64,000 bases of DNA from Okapia johnstoni (lineage: Eukaryota > Chordata > Mammalia > Artiodactyla > Giraffidae), in the NCBI GenBank assembly GCA_024291935.2, contig CM044326.1, positions 36,393,948 to 36,457,947 on the forward strand. Reading direction: 5' to 3'. Of this stretch, positions 58,453-64,000 are shown piece by piece (position 1 is the first letter of the stretch; every line of letters starts with the position of its first letter). The translations under genes and the position numbers were made by a program. The notes below the pieces were generated by a model. The model had not been told where the DNA came from, searched no databases, and was given only the letters and a program-made list of their open reading frames with translations.

Positions 58453-59011
58453 TGAGGCTCAGACCGTGCTCGCTTGTGACCTGCCCAGGGCCACGTGGGC
58501 GGTCACAGCTGAGCTGAGTTTGGGACCCTGAGCTTCTGCCCAGGCTCTTCCGGGGCAGGGCTTGGGCTCCAGACTCTTGACCTCTGCCCTCGATCCTTGG
58601 AGCCTTGTAAGGGCCCAGTGTGCTGGCAGGCGGTGGAGGCCTGGCTTGAGATGCCGTTCTTGGCATCGCAGGCCAGTGTAGCGGCCACGAGGCCCGGCCA
58701 CCATCTCTCTGTGTCTCTCGTGGGCCTGTGTCCCTCGGACGCAGCAGGGAGAGGCTGCCCGGCTGGGGTGGGGCTGGCCCGAGTCTGTACGGGGGTTGCT
58801 ACCCCAGGCTTGAGCTCAAGTGTATGCTTGTGTGCTTCAGTTCTCGCCAGGGCCCCCCACGGTTGTCCTGGGTTCTCGCCTGGGCCCTGACCTGCCCTGG
58901 GAGGGCGGCGGGGGTCCCGCTCCCCGGGATGTGCATGGTCAGCTCAGGACCGCTCCCTGTGGGTGAACGCGCCGTCATCCCCAATGACTCCCGAGTGTGC
59001 AGAAGGCAGGG

Positions 59012-59125
59012 ATCTATAGAGGCAGAGAGTGCCTGAGTGGTTGCCAGGGGCTGCGGGGAGCGGGGAGGAGGTGATGAAAGTGTTCTGTTGGCTAACTGCA
59101 CAAATCAGTGAATATGCAAAACCAC
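59012..59125 (+). mobile_element. Old L1 (L1M-like) 3' fragment
   Basis: 'atagaggcagagagtgcctg', 'gtggttgccaggggctgcgg', 'aggtgatgaaagtgttctgt' and 'cagtgaatatgcaaaaccac' follow the 3' UTR of old mammalian L1 elements. Confidence 0.75.
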
Positions 59126-59151
59126 CTCCCCCAGAAGCACGCATTCAGGTG

Positions 59152-59295
59152 AGCCGTGTGAGGTTTATTGAGCATCTGTTACGTGGAGGGCCATGCCGGG
59201 CTCTCCCCACTCCCAGAAACCCCATCACAGGGCAGGGACCTTACTGTCCCCACGGAACAGACAGAAAACCGAGCTGGCCTGAGGTCATGGTGGGC
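59152..59295 (-). mobile_element. MIR SINE remnant
   Basis: 'gtgaggtttattgagcatct' then 'accttactgtccccacggaa' and 'cagacagaaaaccgagctgg' match reversed MIR. Confidence 0.65.
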
Positions 59296-59439
59296 CTGAC
59301 TCTCCCCCAGGGTCCCGGCCCTGCTGCCTGCCTCAACCCCAGCCAGTGAGGGCGAGCCTGGGGCGCCCCCTGGGACTCCGGGCTGGCGGGAGTGCGCTGG
59401 CGCCGCTGCTGGCTGCCGGCGGAACCCTCTGCAGTTTCT

Positions 59440-59600
59440 CTCCGAGGCCTCGCACCTTCTCCAGGAATGTAGCTGCTGACGCTGTGGAGGCGGCAAAGCT
59501 CGCTGACAACAGATAATCCAAATATTTACCCAGGAGCCCCGTGGCTCAATGAGGCTCCAATTGCTTCCTGATAAAGGGCTCTGAAAAGCCCAGCGTAGCC
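59440..59600. promoter_or_regulatory. Candidate conserved noncoding element in intron 3
   Basis: 'gctcgctgacaacagataat', 'ccaaatatttacccaggagc' and 'ctccaattgcttcctgataa' form an AT-richer unique block next to GC-rich DNA, with GATAA and CCAAT-like words. Inferred only. Confidence 0.3.
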
Positions 59601-59703
59601 CCCACAGGGGGCGGCTCCCCAGCCCTTTGTACCCTCTCCCTGGCCTGTGGGAATCCTCACCACTGATGGTACTGTGCGCTAAAGGCTCGGCAGGCTGCAA
59701 ATG

Positions 59704-59760
59704 ATAAAGTGCCGTGCAAACTGTTAAGTCCTGTGCAAGCCATAAAGTCCTGTGCAAGCC
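59704..59760 (+). repeat. 19-bp tandem repeat, 3 copies
   Basis: Units share aagt(g/c)c(c/t)gtgcaa, with 'gtgcaa' at 59714, 59733 and 59752. Confidence 0.85.
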
Positions 59761-60339
59761 TGGCTGGCTCCCATGATGTGCCAGGCCTGTGGGAGGTGAG
59801 CAGAGGAAGCTCGCTCCTCCAGGCTGAGCCCCTGAGGCCTTGACAGTCCTGCTTGGGCTGTCAGAGGGAGGGAGGCTTCTGGAAGGCTGCCTGAAGGAGG
59901 CCTTAAGAGGGGCTCCATGGGCCTCCCTTAGGCCTCCCTGTGTGGGAAGGAAGCTGAGGCCCACGGAGGTGAGGTGGGGTGGATTGCGAGGGTCGCGTGG
60001 TAGTCCATGCCAGCACCCAGGCCAAGCTGGGCCTGGAGGCCAGGGGCCAGCCCACAGCTCCACTGAGGCTGGGGGGCAGGTTCCTGGGGCAGAGGGGGAG
60101 GGTTGGGGTGTCTCGTGGGAGGCCACCGCAGAGTGGCCGGAGCTTGGGTGGAGGCTCGTGGGTCCAGGCCTCTCTGGCTGTTTAGGGGGCATGGAGCCTC
60201 TCTGGAGTAGCTGGGCTCTGAGCCCCGTGTCCAGCGTATGGAAGCACTGGGAGACGAGGCTTGTGTGGGGCGGACCCTCTGCTCTCTGACACTGCCGGGG
60301 CGCTGTCTCTTCCGTACCTGGGTGTGGGCATGCCTTCTC

Positions 60340-60830
60340 TGAGGCTATTTTGTGTCCATTTCAGTGGATTTTAGTATCTTCACAGATCCATGCCATCATT
60401 GCAGCAAAATGTCTCCCTCACCCTAGAAAGCAAGCCCGTACTCATTAGCAAGCCCTCCCCACCCCCTCCTGCCAGCCCCTGACAATCACTAATCTACTTC
60501 TTGCCTCTCCGTTTGCCTTTTCTGGATATTTCATATAAATGGAAGCATAAAACGTGTCACTCTTTGTCACTGGCTTCTGAGCACTGTGTTTCTAGGGTGC
60601 ATCCACGCTGTAGCAGGTGTCAGAGCTTCGTTCCTTTTTCTTATCAAGCAGCACCCCACCGGGCGGGTACCCACGTTTTGTTCAGCCCTTTGTCAGTTGC
60701 TGTGCATGGCTCTGTTTCCATTTTTGCTTCCTGATTGCGCTTCTCTGAACACCCCCCGGACGGGGCACTTGTGTGGACGTCTGTGTTCAGTTCTCTGGGG
60801 TGTACACTTGTCTCCCCACTATGGGCGCTG
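60340..60830 (-). mobile_element. Old L1 (L1M-like) 3' end, about 0.5 kb
   Basis: 'gtggattttagtatcttcac', 'agcccctgacaatcactaat', 'tctggatatttcatataaat', 'gggtgcatccacgctgtagc' and 'tgtggacgtctgtgttcagt' follow the reversed 3' region of old mammalian L1 copies throughout. Confidence 0.88.
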
Positions 60831-60879
60831 GTCCTGACGTCCCATAGCCACGGGCTGGAGGCCCGGGTCCCCTGGTTTA

Positions 60880-60950
60880 CTAGCTGTTTGGCCTCAGGCA
60901 AGTCTTGCAGCCTTCCCCACCTCATCTGTAAAATGGGTGCATAGAAAAGA
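60880..60950 (+). mobile_element. MIR SINE remnant
   Basis: 'ctagctgtttggcctcaggc' and 'cacctcatctgtaaaatggg' match the MIR core. Confidence 0.75.
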
Positions 60951-61153
60951 CAGCTTCCGCGCAGAGGGTTGCAGTCAGTCCTCGGGGGGCTGCCCTTCTC
61001 TGAGTGGGCACTTAGGGAGCTGGGGAGGCATCCTTGGGCCTTCCAGGCTGGGACTGGGGGAGTCTTCCAGGGTGAGCTGGTTTGGGAAATGCTCTCAAGT
61101 TCACAGTCCTGACCGGTGTCTGGCGGTGGCTTTGCTCCTCCACACACTCATTA

Positions 61154-61360
61154 AGTGAGTGAAGTCGCTCAGTTGTGTCTGACTCTGCAACCCCATGGAC
61201 TGTAGCCCACCAGGCTCCTCCGTCCATGGAATTTTCCAGGCAAGAGTACTGGAGTGGGTTGCCATTTCCTTCTCCAGGGGATCTTCCCCACCCAGGGATT
61301 GAACCTGGATCTCTCGCATTGCAGGCAGACGTTTTACCATCTGAGTCACCAGAGAAGCCC
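61154..61360 (-). mobile_element. Bov-tA SINE, full length
   Basis: 'agtgaagtcgctcagttgtg', 'tttccaggcaagagtactgg', 'ggattgaacctggatctctc' and 'ctgagtcaccagagaagccc'. It lies in intron 3. Confidence 0.93.
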
Positions 61361-62328
61361 CATTAGCACCTGCCATCGGCCCAGCGAGGAGGCCCAGGAA
61401 AGGGCTGGATTGCACAGCCTCCCCCAGCCACTCCTGCCCTTTGTTCCAGGAACCTGTCCCCTTGGGAAGCAGGCAGTTCAGGGAACCCCAGGCGCAGACT
61501 GGACCTGAGCCCAGAGCCGCCAAGGGCCAGGCGCCTTCCGGGGCTGTACGTGTGTGACCGTTGCCCCCTGCTGGCCGGTGTGGGGAGCGCAGCCTTCTGT
61601 CCCAGGTGCACACCTGGGTGTGGCCCACACCCCCTCCAGTCCCCTGCCCGCCCCCGCCAGGACCCTGTTTGGTTCCCCTGTATGACACCAGAGACCAGGC
61701 AGCCTGGGCCAGAGTTAGGGAACAGCGTCCCAGGGCTCTGCACACACCTTGGGACACACACAGACCCTGGTTGAGAGACAGAGACCGAGATAGAGTGGGT
61801 TGGGCCTCCCCTGGGAACCATGCCCAGGCCCAGCTTTCCCAGACCCCAGGGCTGTGGGCTCTTGGGGGGTCTTGGCCTCTGCGTGGAACCGGGAGCAGGG
61901 CAATCCTGCCAGGCTCCCCTGGGAGCAGGTCCAGGCCATGCTGGCAGGTGGGGCAAGTGCAGAGGTTGGCCGCTGGTGGTGGAAGGTTCCAGACCCCGAG
62001 GGTCCCCGCACAGTGCCGCCTGGCTGGGCAGGATCCTGGGGCCATGGCCTCATTGGCCGAGCTCCCTGAGTTGGCCTGGTCTCCGGAGGGGTCATCGGGC
62101 GGCTGATGGATAAGAAAACCAAGACTCAGAGATGGGAGGGACACCTGAGGACTCCAGGGTCCTCTCTCCCTTCATGCACTCCCTGGGGCATTCTCGGTGT
62201 TTTCTCTCTGGCTTCTAGCACCTGCTGCTTTATCTCCGGCCCCGGCCCAGCGTCTCCTGACCTCCTAGCTCCTGCTGGCCCCAGGGCTCCAGCTGTCTCG
62301 AGTGTGAGCTCCTTCCGTGCGGCCTTGA

Positions 62329-62745
<417 letters not shown>

Positions 62746-62769
62746 TGATGCCTCCCCCTCCCTCGCACG

Positions 62770-62799
62770 CCCCCCCCGCCCCCCCCCCCCCCCCCCCCC
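62770..62799 (+). repeat. C-homopolymer tract just after exon 4
   Basis: Thirty bases, all C except G at 62778, with 21 consecutive C at 62779-62799. Located about 40 nt past the exon 4 donor. Confidence 0.9.
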
Positions 62800-62875
62800 G
62801 GACCCTGCTGCTCTTCTGGACTCTGTGACCTTGGGCCCCACATTTGCCGCCTCGGGGCCGCTGAGCAGCAGGGCA

Positions 62876-62897
62876 GGGGGGCGGGGGGGGGGGCGGG
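62876..62897 (+). repeat. G-homopolymer tract facing the C tract
   Basis: Twenty-two bases, G except C at 62882 and 62894. It is complementary to the C tract 76 nt upstream. Confidence 0.9.
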
Positions 62898-63524
62898 ACA
62901 CGTGGCTTCCTGGAACACTGTTGGGGAGGGGTTTGGGAGTGCCAGGTGGCAGCTGGGGGCGCTGAGGGCTGGGAGAGGTCGGGTGGGGGTGGTGGGCATT
63001 GCTCAGGGGCCGAGGTGGGGGCTGTGGCCCAGTGCTCCTCCTGCATCTCTGGGGGCGTCCTGGGGCGTGTCTCCCACTGCGGTGCTTGTGAACACAGGAC
63101 CCGGGGGTGAGCCCGGCCCGCTGGTACGGTCACAGCACACTCGCGCCTGTGCACATGGGGCCTGGGGTGTACGCCCCCCAAGAGTGTGATGGGGCCATCC
63201 TGAGGCCCCAGCAGGGGCCGGGGCCTGCGAGGGGAGGGAGTCCCCCGCGTGGGGGCTGTCCCCACCCCGCCTCCCACCCTGCCCCCAGGTGACCTGTCCT
63301 CAGCCCCCAGTCCTGACGTGGGGTCCGCTCCCACGTGTGGTGTTGCACGCTCGAAGGGAGCAGACGCCCCCCCCGGGGAGGAAGGACGGACGACCTGGCC
63401 CTCAGGCCTGTCCACACCCCCCGCCCCACCATCGCACGACCTCATGGCTTGGGGTTTCCCCCACTTCTGAGCACAGCCCGGGAAGCTGGGGCTCGGGGTG
63501 ACCCGCCCAGAGCCTGCCTGGTGA

Positions 63525-64000
<476 letters not shown>

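Noticed and set aside
59179..60192. 337-codon minus strand ORF
   Set aside because: It overlaps a MIR remnant and the AT-rich element in intron 3, with no domain or family similarity.
61101..62144. 347-codon minus strand ORF
   Set aside because: It runs through a Bov-tA SINE (the part reading like KEMATHSSTLAWKIPWTEEP) into unique GC-rich sequence. This is a SINE translation plus chance open frame, not a gene.

Overview
This is mammalian genomic DNA from a ruminant. Three ruminant-type repeat families occur many times: Bov-tA/Bov-A SINEs, BovB (RTE) LINE 3' ends, and CHR-type tRNA-Glu SINEs. Older mammalian repeats (MIR, MLT1-like LTRs, MER5A-like, old L1) lie among them. The DNA is GC-rich. 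Nothing looks bacterial or viral: no operons, no intact long ORFs and no CRISPR array. The sequence does not let me separate cattle, sheep, goat or deer.

The only protein-coding gene I can support is CCDC85C (coiled-coil domain-containing 85C, DIPA-like family) on the + strand. Four internal coding exons lie in the last 15 kb: 49118-49191, 58273-58380, 62635-62730 and 63546-63644. All have canonical AG/GT borders and join in one open frame of about 126 codons. The joined peptide carries the family's second short coiled coil, a Ser/Pro-rich linker and the highly conserved C-terminal VLEVHENLD...[13 protein letters not shown] block. The large first exon (N-terminal coiled coil) should lie upstream of the window. 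The last exon, which in the family begins VVWRKLG, should lie downstream.

Layout: 1-49117 is the 3' part of a very long intron 1. It is full of SINE, LINE and LTR remnants, with simple repeats and several AT-rich islands (TAATTA-type motifs) that look like candidate conserved noncoding or enhancer elements. 49118-58272 holds exon 2 and intron 2, with three AT-rich islands. 58273-63644 holds exons 3 to 5 with short introns; intron 4 contains facing C and G homopolymer tracts. 63645-64000 is the start of intron 5.

I found no convincing new biological system. The observations most worth checking are a tandem NAGNAG acceptor at exon 3, a Gln-to-Pro change in the conserved C-terminal block, the C-tract/G-tract pair just after exon 4, the AT-rich candidate enhancers (especially the one beside a CpG-dense patch near 29.4-29.7 kb), and several insertions with readable target-site duplications. 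Repeat names and coordinates come from reading by eye, so their edges are approximate.
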